A stretch of 64,000 nt of DNA. Source: a bacterium (GTDB lineage: Bacteria; Pseudomonadota; Gammaproteobacteria; Pseudomonadales; Moraxellaceae). The position numbers and the translations under genes are program-made. Positions 42,493 through 49,689 of this stretch are shown one piece after another. Where the stretch lies: positions 186,001 through 250,000 of the forward strand of contig JAQSDB010000011.1 in assembly GCA_029945725.1 (NCBI GenBank). The letters are read 5' to 3'. Positions within the stretch are counted from its first letter, which is position 1. Each line of letters starts with the position of its first letter. Under the pieces are notes generated by a model, which saw only the letters and a program-made list of their open reading frames with translations, was not told the origin of the DNA and did no database searches.

Positions 42493-43021
42493 AGTGTTTC
42501 CTTGGGGGCGGAATCGGTTTCTGGAGGATTGGTCTGGTTAGTCCATACCGCGGGAGCTCCTTCTGGGATTCCAGCGGTACGGCTTCAGTTTATTGCCTTG
42601 TCTTTACAGGGCTCTGGCAACAGGTTTTTCGGTAAAGCCTTAACGGCCATGAAAAGCCTGCTCACTGCGATACGTCAATCGTTATCAGTGTCTCGGCAGT
42701 CCCGGATGCTGCAGCATGTTTCAGCCGCCAGGCGGGCCGCTTAATGATCAGTCTCGTGCGCCAGCCTCTTTCTCTCTTCAGGCCATGGTGCGCTTGCGTG
42801 GCATCGCCTGCGGCTTCTACGAATTGCCAGTCCCCTGCAGCCCGACGACACTGCTCACGTTCCGCTTTTCCCTGCGCTGCCTCGTAATGGGGGCCATCAA
42901 GGATGCTGCCACGCGGCTTGTTGTTATTGCCCGTCAGTTGCCGGCAGGTTTGACAAGTGATCACGTTAAAAAATGGAACTGAAGCATGATTTTCAAGGAA
43001 TCAGGAAAAGGAGTGGCCAGG
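42493..43021. other. Spacer of ~530 bp without a supported gene
   Basis: Short frames on both strands (for example 42662-42964 minus) have no recognisable content or SD. It presumably holds promoters for the peroxiredoxin and the RCC1-like lipoprotein genes. No hairpin with a T-run was found. Confidence 0.35.
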
Positions 43022-44200
43022 ATGCTGACAAAAACAATTTCCCATTTTCTGGCTGGGGTTGCGCTGTCTGCGGCGGTCAGCGGGTGCAGTGGCTTGCCCA
43101 ACTTAAATGAAAAACCGGATTTGCGGCCTTTTGAAAAACCGTTAGCGATTAATACACGGCCCAAGCGCATGGCCATTGGTAACGGCTTTGTCGTGGCGAT
43201 CAAGGAAGATGGCACGGTATGGTCCTGGGGGTCTGGTTATTATGGCCAGTTAGGCACAGGCAAAGAAGACTGGCGGCATTTTCAACCCAAGCAACTGCCG
43301 CAATTGAGTGAGATGGTTGAGGTGGCTACAGGTATTTATCATGTGCTGGCGTTAAAAAGTGATGGCACGGTATGGGCATGGGGTAAGGGGTGGGAGTGGG
43401 TGCATAAGCCCCCTTTTTCGGTGAAAACAGGAGACAAGAAGGTTTATATCCCTACGAAGATAGTGGGGGTTGCTAATGTAAAACGTATTGCGGCTACGTC
43501 TAATGGCTATGTTTTCTTAACGAAAGACGGCGATTTAATTGGCTGGGGAAATAATGAGGGTGATCCCTTTAATAGCCCTGAAAAGATTGTCGCCACACCA
43601 ACGGTCTATGCCCATGTGCCCGATGCGGTGTCGTTATTTTCGGGTGTCGACGTCACGGGGGTGATTCGTGCAGATGGCTCCATAGTGACATGGGGGAGGC
43701 TGAATCAGGTCGATGAGAAAACCTTATCTACGATAAAAATAGCGGATATTAATACGGTCGGATTTTTGACTCAGATTCTTGCACAAGATGGCTTTGTGTA
43801 TGCCGCAACGTCGACGAGCACGGAGGTTCTTGGTCAAGGCAAGCCCATAAAAGGCGGCGGCTTTATGCGTGTAAAAAACCTGGGGCGCATTGTACAAATT
43901 GCAGATGTCATGGGGCCTATGGCTTTGGATGAAACCGGAAGGGTCTGGCAATGGGGCGCAAGTGTATTGTCGGAGCCAGATCCGGGTGGCAATGGTGTGA
44001 CTCGTGAATATACGCCGATCGTGACTTTTAAGTTAACGGGTGTTTCGGAGATATATCCATGGGCCGCTTTTACCAGGGATGGATCGGTGTATTTTTGGGG
44101 GCAGGGCCAGGGAGGAGTGCGCACCCGTGATTGGCAGGATCACCGGCCTTCACAGGAAGAGTGGACACAGCCCGAAAAGATTAACTGGACGTGGAAGTAA
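43022..44200 (+). CDS. RCC1-repeat beta-propeller lipoprotein
   Basis: 392 aa from ATG 43022 with AAGGAG 8 nt upstream (frame open to 42986). The signal peptide ends in a lipobox V-S-G-C, so it is lipid-anchored. The body is built of RCC1-type repeats, several with the I-K-E-D-G-T-V-W-S-W-G / G-Q-L-G-T-G pattern, forming a predicted seven-bladed propeller like the extracellular BLIP-II type. Such proteins bind other proteins; the partner is unknown. Codon use is visibly more AT-rich than in its neighbours, which hints at transfer. Confidence 0.85.
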   Translation: MLTKTISHFLAGVALSAAVSGCSGLPNLNEKPDLRPFEKPLAINTRPKRMAIGNGFVVAIKEDGTVWSWGSGYYGQLGTGKEDWRHFQPKQLPQLSEMVEVATGIYHVLALKSDGTVWAWGKGWEWVHKPPFSVKTGDKKVYIPTKIVGVANVKRIAATSNGYVFLTKDGDLIGWGNNEGDPFNSPEKIVATPTVYAHVPDAVSLFSGVDVTGVIRADGSIVTWGRLNQVDEKTLSTIKIADINTVGFLTQILAQDGFVYAATSTSTEVLGQGKPIKGGGFMRVKNLGRIVQIADVMGPMALDETGRVWQWGASVLSEPDPGGNGVTREYTPIVTFKLTGVSEIYPWAAFTRDGSVYFWGQGQGGVRTRDWQDHRPSQEEWTQPEKINWTWK

Positions 44201-44246
44201 CTGATCATGGCCGGGAGAGCAAGCCTGACGGCCAGTTGCCGTGGGT

Positions 44247-44310
44247 TGGGCTTTGCAGCCCAGCCTTTAAATGCCAGTCCATCAATCAAGCCCGGTCGCT
44301 GGGCTTGATT
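44247..44310. terminator. Two stem-loops in a convergent intergenic region
   Basis: TGGGCT-TTGC-AGCCCA at 44247-44262 and AATCAAGCCC-N7-GGGCTTGATT at 44284-44310 lie between the RCC1-like gene and the convergent DUF2804 gene. T-runs are weak, so termination efficiency is uncertain. Confidence 0.55.
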
Positions 44311-44361
44311 TCATTCCGCCCCGGTTGCAGCGCCACAGGGAATACACCTCGGTATTAACGC

Positions 44362-45381
44362 TTACCACTTCGCATACTGGTCTTCGACAAAACCCGGCAG
44401 GGCCTTGAGGGTGATGATCTTGCCGTCGACGCGCAGCTGGCCGTCAAAACGGCCGAAAAGCTGTTTGAAATTGCTGGCGACGAGGCCGAAATTCATTTGC
44501 TCGCGATGCAGGCCGACGGCGGTGAATACCAGATCCACCTGGCCGTCATCGGAATGCACGCGCCACGGCTGCATCAGTTCGTTCTGGTTAAAATCAAAGC
44601 GGGTGAGATTCACCTTGACCAGCTTGCCATCGAGCCACAGGCAGTTTTCGGTAAAGCTGGTTTCGTTGACGCCGCAGGAAAGATTGAGGCCGAGGCGATG
44701 ACCGCCACTGACGCCGGAAAAACAGGCCCAGTTCCAGAAGGTTTCCCGGCGCATGAAACCGCAGGAAAAATCGTGATGGCCCATGGCACCAATGCCGGCC
44801 AGATCAACGCTTAGGCCTTCCAGTGACAAGGTTCCCTGCAGATCGAGGCCTGCCGTTTTGTTTGCGTAGACCCAGCCGGAGTAGGCGGCGCGCGTGCACA
44901 GCGACATGGGTTCAAAACCGGTTTCCGGCATGCGTGCATCAATCGTAAGTTGCGTGCCGAGCTTGATGCTCAGCGTCTTTTCGCGCGGGCTGGCCTGATA
45001 GCCCATGCGGATATCCACGCCGGGCAGCCGGAAGCGGCTTTCGCCGCTGACCGGGTTATCGCACAGGCTCATGCCCAGGCCGAGCGGGCTGCGGTAGGAG
45101 CGTGAAAACAGCGCGCCGGTTTCCAGATCGTGCACATAGACAAAGGCGACACCGACGTGGCGCAAATGGGCGAGGGCGCAGCCGAAAATCAGCTTGCCAC
45201 TCATGCCGCCAAAATACTGGAACTGCTTGAAGCCCATCCAGTTGGCAAATCGCCCGGCGGGTTTGTTGAACGGTGTGTGCAGGCGGAAATCCCGGTGCCG
45301 GATGTCGCGCAGGGAATCGGAAAACTGGCCGAAGCGGGGAGTGCCATTGACGATCAGGGCGGTGGGAGCAAGCAGGGTCAT
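44362..45381 (-). CDS. DUF2804 family protein
   Basis: 339 aa from ATG 45381, which overlaps the DUF1853 stop as ATGA; an upstream ATG at 45405 would give a longer overlap. The sequence is rich in aromatic and beta-type segments with motifs such as N-K-P-A-G-R-F-A-N-W-M-G-F-K-Q-F-Q-Y-F, F-W-N-W-A-C-F-S-G and L-G-L-N-L-S-C-G-V-N-E-T. These are the landmarks of DUF2804, which may adopt a lipocalin-like double-barrel fold. No enzymatic function is established. It is translationally coupled to the DUF1853 gene. Confidence 0.88.
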   Translation of the reverse strand: MTLLAPTALIVNGTPRFGQFSDSLRDIRHRDFRLHTPFNKPAGRFANWMGFKQFQYFGGMSGKLIFGCALAHLRHVGVAFVYVHDLETGALFSRSYRSPLGLGMSLCDNPVSGESRFRLPGVDIRMGYQASPREKTLSIKLGTQLTIDARMPETGFEPMSLCTRAAYSGWVYANKTAGLDLQGTLSLEGLSVDLAGIGAMGHHDFSCGFMRRETFWNWACFSGVSGGHRLGLNLSCGVNETSFTENCLWLDGKLVKVNLTRFDFNQNELMQPWRVHSDDGQVDLVFTAVGLHREQMNFGLVASNFKQLFGRFDGQLRVDGKIITLKALPGFVEDQYAKW

Positions 45382-46388
45382 ACAGAATCCGGACTGAGAG
45401 GCCATGAAGGCGGGGTGACAAAACCGCGGGTAATTTCCCGGTAGCGCGTTGTATCTGTGTGCGGGCTGGCCTCGGCCTGCAGCCCGATCACCGCGATGGC
45501 GCGATTATCGGCAGATTGCTGCAGCGTCTCAACAAAGTCGCGGGCACTTCGGGCGTCACGAATCGGGACAGACGGGGGAAAGGACGCCTCCGCCGGATCG
45601 GCCTGTATCGGCGTCAGCCAGTGTTCCTTGGGCAGGCGTATCCAGCACAGCCCGCTGTCGCCGTAGCGTTGCAGGAATTCCGCCTGGTGCATCCACCAGC
45701 CGGCGGGATGATCCGGGCTGGCCGCTTCCGGTGCCCAGGTTTGCCGGTCCGCTTGCGGCGGATAGAAAAGCCGGCCCTTGAGCAGGCAGACGGGAACCGG
45801 TGGCGCCAGTCCCATGTCCCGTATCAGCTGTGCCGCTACCGGCGTGGCGGCGAGGCGCAGCTGGTGCTCCAGCAGGTGGCTGACCTTGAGATCAAGACGG
45901 TCGCGCATGCCGGGACCGATCCAGTTGTCGCGGCCGCGTCCGGCGCGTATGCCGAGATAGAATTTCACCGCCACTTCCCAGTGCTGGATCTCGCCGCTCT
46001 GGCGGTCTTCCACCAGAAAATCCAGCTCGCCCAGCGTGCGCTGGCTGCTGCGAATGGCCAGTCCGTGCGCGATCAGGCGATACAGCGGGTTGGCCGGCCA
46101 GGCCAGCCAGAAGGCGAGCAGGCTTTCAAAATAGCTGCCGAGGCGATGGTCATTGTCCTGGGCGAGGGCGTCCAGCAGCGGCGCAGGATCGCGATCAAGC
46201 GCCGCCAGCCAGGGTTCGCTGCTGAGCCAGGCACGATCGGCCCAGGCGGTGTTCAGCCAGCGGATTTTTTGCGGCGCGCGCTGCACCGGTGCCAGCAGGG
46301 GCGGGCTCGCCAGTACCCAGGCCAGATCCCGCACCACGGCATGTTGCCAGCGGCGCCAGCGCTGCTCGTCTGACTGATCGGTTTTCAA
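45378..46388 (-). CDS. DUF1853 family protein with PD-(D/E)XK nuclease-like core
   Basis: 336 aa. The region R-L-G-S-Y-F-E-S-L-L-A-F-W (residues ~82-94), G-E-L-D-F-L-V (~119-125) and W-E-V-A-V-K-F-Y-L (~137-145) matches the E ... D ... E-x-K geometry of the restriction-endonuclease-like fold, which fits the DUF1853 family. The activity is not known experimentally as far as I know. It overlaps DUF2804 by 4 bp; the two are a common pair in Gammaproteobacteria only in some lineages. Confidence 0.85.
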   Translation of the reverse strand: MKTDQSDEQRWRRWQHAVVRDLAWVLASPPLLAPVQRAPQKIRWLNTAWADRAWLSSEPWLAALDRDPAPLLDALAQDNDHRLGSYFESLLAFWLAWPANPLYRLIAHGLAIRSSQRTLGELDFLVEDRQSGEIQHWEVAVKFYLGIRAGRGRDNWIGPGMRDRLDLKVSHLLEHQLRLAATPVAAQLIRDMGLAPPVPVCLLKGRLFYPPQADRQTWAPEAASPDHPAGWWMHQAEFLQRYGDSGLCWIRLPKEHWLTPIQADPAEASFPPSVPIRDARSARDFVETLQQSADNRAIAVIGLQAEASPHTDTTRYREITRGFVTPPSWPLSPDSV

Positions 46389-46508
46389 TGTTGCGCCTTC
46401 CCGGTATGCTGCGCCGCCTTTCCGGGAAGCGCCTGTGTGCAGGCTTTGCGCCCCGAGGCTAACGCGGCTTTCCCGCCCTGTCTTCAGAATCGTTGTCGGA
46501 GATCACGC

Positions 46509-47321
46509 ATGAACAAGACTAACACCGCCCTCGTTACCGGCGGCGGCTCCGGCATCGGCCGCGAGCTGTGCCGGCGGTTTAACCGCGACGGTTACCGTCT
46601 GGTGATTGTCAGCCTGCTGGAAGACGAGCTGGCCTCGGTGAAGGCCGAATTGCTGGCCGAGCGTGCCGACGCCGACATCCTCACCATCCAGCAGGATCTG
46701 TCGCTGGTCGATGCCGGCGAGACGCTTTATGCCGACATCAAACAGCGCGGCATCCACGTTGATGTGCTGGTGAACAATGCCGGCTTCGGTCTCTGGGGCG
46801 AGCATCTCGGGATTCCGCATGAGCGCGTGAAGTCCATGCTGCTGCTGAACATGGTCACGCTGACCACGCTGTGCACGAAGTTCGGTGCCGATATGCAGGC
46901 CGGCGGTGCCGGGCGCATTCTCAACATCGGTTCCACCACTTCGTTCCAGCCGCTGCCGTATCTGGCCGCGTATGCCGCGACCAAACATTATGTCGTTGCC
47001 TTCAGCGAAGCCCTGGCCGAGGAAATGAGCCATCACGGGGTGCAGGTGACCTGTGTGTGCCCCGGCACCACCCAGACCAAATTCCTCAGCACCGCCGGCG
47101 TTGTGCCTTCACAGAAATTCGGTTCCGTGGGTTACTGGGCCGACAAGGCCGCCATGTCCGCAGAAGAGGTGGCACGGGTGGCGTATCAGGGCCTGCATGC
47201 CGGCGCGCGCAAACCGATTCCGGGTTTTTCCAACCTGCTGCATTTTGCCGGCAGCCGTGTGGTACCCAACCGCAGCATGTCCTGGATCATGCGCCAGCTC
47301 TACCAGGTGAAGGCGGGTTGA
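46509..47321 (+). CDS. Short-chain dehydrogenase/reductase
   Basis: 270 aa from ATG 46509 with GGAG upstream; the frame is open to 46437 without an SD. Classical SDR motifs: T-G-G-G-S-G-I-G, N-N-A-G, catalytic Ser in N-I-G-S-T-T-S and Y-A-A-T-K. It resembles DltE/YqjQ-like SDRs that accept acyl or carbonyl substrates. It is monocistronic, with a terminator right after. Confidence 0.9.
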   Translation: MNKTNTALVTGGGSGIGRELCRRFNRDGYRLVIVSLLEDELASVKAELLAERADADILTIQQDLSLVDAGETLYADIKQRGIHVDVLVNNAGFGLWGEHLGIPHERVKSMLLLNMVTLTTLCTKFGADMQAGGAGRILNIGSTTSFQPLPYLAAYAATKHYVVAFSEALAEEMSHHGVQVTCVCPGTTQTKFLSTAGVVPSQKFGSVGYWADKAAMSAEEVARVAYQGLHAGARKPIPGFSNLLHFAGSRVVPNRSMSWIMRQLYQVKAG

Positions 47322-47363
47322 GTGGCGCGGCGTCACTGCCAAGCCACGGATAACGTCGTCCAC

Positions 47364-47392
47364 AAAAAAGCCGGGAATTTCCCGGCTTTTTT
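47364..47392. terminator. Intrinsic terminator after the SDR gene
   Basis: AAAAAA-GCCGGG-AATTT-CCCGGC-TTTTTT, 42 bp after the stop. It can also serve the convergent small gene on the minus strand. Confidence 0.9.
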
Positions 47393-47425
47393 GTCACTTT
47401 TTTTCGCGCGTTCAGTGCCGTTGTT

Positions 47426-47713
47426 TCAGCCCTGGGCCAGTTCGAGGATTTTGACAAAATCGCTCGAACGCGGATGCGTTTTCACGATCTCCAGCAGGGT
47501 CTTTCCTTCGCGGCCACGGGCATTGATATCGCGCCCGGCCGCCTGAAAAAACGCCACAAAGCGCTCGAAGTCGACGCTGCGCATGTGCTTGTAGGCTGTC
47601 ATCAGGGCATGAAAATCGGCATTGTCGCCAGCAGGGGCAATCTGGTTCAGATAGCCCTTGACGCGCTCGTCGCTCCAGTCTTCACCAAAACGGGCCGGTT
47701 GGCTGACGCCCAT
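47426..47713 (-). CDS. PA4642 family protein
   Basis: 95 aa from ATG 47713, with GGAG 7 nt upstream; the frame continues to 47755 but the family starts here. The pattern W-S-D-E-R-V-K-G-Y-L-N-Q-I, A-Y-K-H-M-R-x-x-D-F-E-R-F-V-A-F-F and G-R-D-I-N-A-R-G-x-x-G-K-T matches the small conserved pseudomonad family named after PA4642. The last part resembles one ankyrin-like repeat. Function is unknown. It is third in a same-strand row after the voltage-sensor-like protein and paralogue 3. Confidence 0.82.
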   Translation of the reverse strand: MGVSQPARFGEDWSDERVKGYLNQIAPAGDNADFHALMTAYKHMRSVDFERFVAFFQAAGRDINARGREGKTLLEIVKTHPRSSDFVKILELAQG

Positions 47714-47816
47714 AACATTCTCCGCAAGTTTTTCAGGCCCTGAGCGATGGCTCAAAAGCGGTCATCAGAAGGGGCGCCAATTTAGGACCGCCGGCCGGCC
47801 CGGTCAAGCGCGAATG

Positions 47817-48512
47817 TCAGCGATAGGGGCGGCCGTTGAGCAGCACCATGTCGTGAAGATATTCCGTCACGGCCTGCAGGTGTTCGGTGGTGAGATCAGG
47901 GACCAGGCGCCGGATCATCAAATGCACGGCACCGCGAATGATGGTGACCGAGCCTTCGCTCAGCTTGCGCAGGATGAAGCCGAGCTTGAGCAGTTCGATC
48001 GGTGTGATCAGATAGGCTTCCAGCGCCAGATCGGTGATTTCATTCAGCATGTCCGTGAGTTCGGCGACATGCGTATGTGGATCGCTGCCCTTCATGTCGG
48101 ACACCAGTATCTGCATGCGCAGGCGCGTGGCATCACTGATGGGGAAGCCGATATAGGGCTTTTCCACGCCATCGGCAGCGGCCGCTACCAGCATGATGTT
48201 GCGGATGTAGTCGGCGAGCGGGATCAGTTGCTTGTTGTCCAGCTTGTGAATCACGGTGCGCGAGACGCTGTGTATCGTGCTCTTGATGGTGCTGACGGCA
48301 CCTGTCACCACTTTTTCCATGAAGTGACTGAGGCCGAGCAGTTCGGTCAGGTCGAGGAAAAAGACCTTGAGGATCTCGTCGGTGAAATCAATGATGATGC
48401 TGGTCATCAGGTCAGCCTGCGAGGCTGACGTGCGCGCGTCGATATTCTTCACCAGTTCGAGGGAATCGCGACGCAGCTCGGGGCTGGAGACAAAGGCAAT
48501 ATAAACGGTCAT
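47817..48512 (-). CDS. Paralogue 3 of the unrecognised ~220-aa family
   Basis: 231 aa from ATG 48512. The initiation region (CAGGATGTTTGC-ATG-ACC) closely resembles that of paralogue 1 (CAGGATGTTTACC-ATG-ACC). Protein anchors are shared: V-Y-I-A-F, S-Q-A-D-L, T-D-E-I-L-K, I-K-S-T-I-H-S-V, K-L-D-N-K-Q-L, G-F-P-I, L-K-L-G-F-I-L-R-K-L and I-R-R-L-V-P. It lies 61 bp downstream of the voltage-sensor-like gene on the same strand, so it is probably co-transcribed with it. No function can be assigned. Confidence 0.7.
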   Translation of the reverse strand: MTVYIAFVSSPELRRDSLELVKNIDARTSASQADLMTSIIIDFTDEILKVFFLDLTELLGLSHFMEKVVTGAVSTIKSTIHSVSRTVIHKLDNKQLIPLADYIRNIMLVAAAADGVEKPYIGFPISDATRLRMQILVSDMKGSDPHTHVAELTDMLNEITDLALEAYLITPIELLKLGFILRKLSEGSVTIIRGAVHLMIRRLVPDLTTEHLQAVTEYLHDMVLLNGRPYR

Positions 48513-48573
48513 GCAAACATCCTGATAACGATAGGCAGGGAGCGGTCGGGAAACTTTTTCGCGACCGGAAAGT

Positions 48574-49626
48574 CTAGGTAAGCGCGTCAGGGCTGGCAAG
48601 CGGGCTGTCGGGGCCATCGTTACCGGCCCCGGGCGCCTGCTTCCATTGCTGTATGCCGACCTGGGTCTTGAGCAGCTCCAGGGCATCCAGAACGATGCTG
48701 CGCAGGGCGGTATCCATCGCCGCATGCGGCTCGGTCAGCGTATCAAAAAGAGCGGTGGCCACATCGTGTACGGCGACATTGTCGCGGCGGCCGATGTCGC
48801 TCAGGACATCATGCAGCACCTGGGTGAGCAGGCTGCTGATGATGCTTTGCAGCTCGGTTTCAATGGCGGGGCCGGCAAACAGCAAACGCTTTTTCAGCTT
48901 CTGCAGATCCGCGTTGCAGGCAATGGCATGGCCTACGGTGTCGTCAAGATAGGGGCCGAGACGCTCCTTGTGCAGCTCGTGTACTTGTGTGCTGCTTTGC
49001 GCCAGCAGTCCTGCCAGCCACGGCACGATGATATGACGCTGTGGCTTCAGGACATCATCGGCCAGGCGGTGCGTCAGCGGGCCGCCGCTGCGGACTTCGC
49101 GCTGCACGCCTTCCAGTACATTGATGACGATGCGGTCCGACAGCTCCTCGATGACAATGTGGTAGTACTTGTACATCGCCACAAAGGGACTGCTTTCGGA
49201 AAGATCAATGACACCGATTTTTTGCAAGCGATACAGAATCGAGATCAGGCGCAGCAGGCGCAGGGCCCGGAAGGTCGGCAGCGGAATGCAGCCCAGCACG
49301 TCATACCAGTGCACAAAGGGATAGAAAAACCAGCGGTAATAGGTTTTCCGGTGGATCGCCAGCGCCCAGCGCAGACAGAGCTCGGTGATCAGGAAAAAGG
49401 TGAAGAAGGTGTCGTACACCAGCAGCTTGTTGTGCCAGTTGCGCTGATAGCCTTCGATCAATCCCGGGACATGGTCTTTCAGCAGGATGCCAAGACCACT
49501 GTTGAGCAGAATGACATCGGTCAGCAGCCACAGCAGATTGAGGGAGATCATCGCAATCAGCAGCAGGTCCAGCACCAGAGCCGATGCTTCGCTTTTACCC
49601 TTGAGCGCACGCCAGTAAATTTTCAT
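48574..49626 (-). CDS. Voltage-sensor-like membrane protein without a pore domain
   Basis: 350 aa. Four N-terminal TM helices have the layout of a voltage-sensing domain. S1 is at about 17-40. S2 at 68-91 has D72, E82 and R86. S3 at 101-115 has D109 in H-W-Y-D-V. S4 at 118-136 has R120, R123, R126 and R133 spaced every third or so residue. In an ion channel S5, a pore loop and S6 would follow, but residues 140-350 are soluble, helical and rich in L-A-D-D-V-L / V-H-D-V-A patterns, with no selectivity filter. It could be a voltage-gated proton channel-like sensor or a sensor coupled to its own cytoplasmic domain. Paralogue 3 is downstream. Confidence 0.65.
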   Translation of the reverse strand: MKIYWRALKGKSEASALVLDLLLIAMISLNLLWLLTDVILLNSGLGILLKDHVPGLIEGYQRNWHNKLLVYDTFFTFFLITELCLRWALAIHRKTYYRWFFYPFVHWYDVLGCIPLPTFRALRLLRLISILYRLQKIGVIDLSESSPFVAMYKYYHIVIEELSDRIVINVLEGVQREVRSGGPLTHRLADDVLKPQRHIIVPWLAGLLAQSSTQVHELHKERLGPYLDDTVGHAIACNADLQKLKKRLLFAGPAIETELQSIISSLLTQVLHDVLSDIGRRDNVAVHDVATALFDTLTEPHAAMDTALRSIVLDALELLKTQVGIQQWKQAPGAGNDGPDSPLASPDALT

Positions 49627-49689
49627 CGTGAAACTCGTTCAGAACGTGTGAATGTTCAGGCTCGCCGTCAGGTCTTGCGCTGCCGGAAC

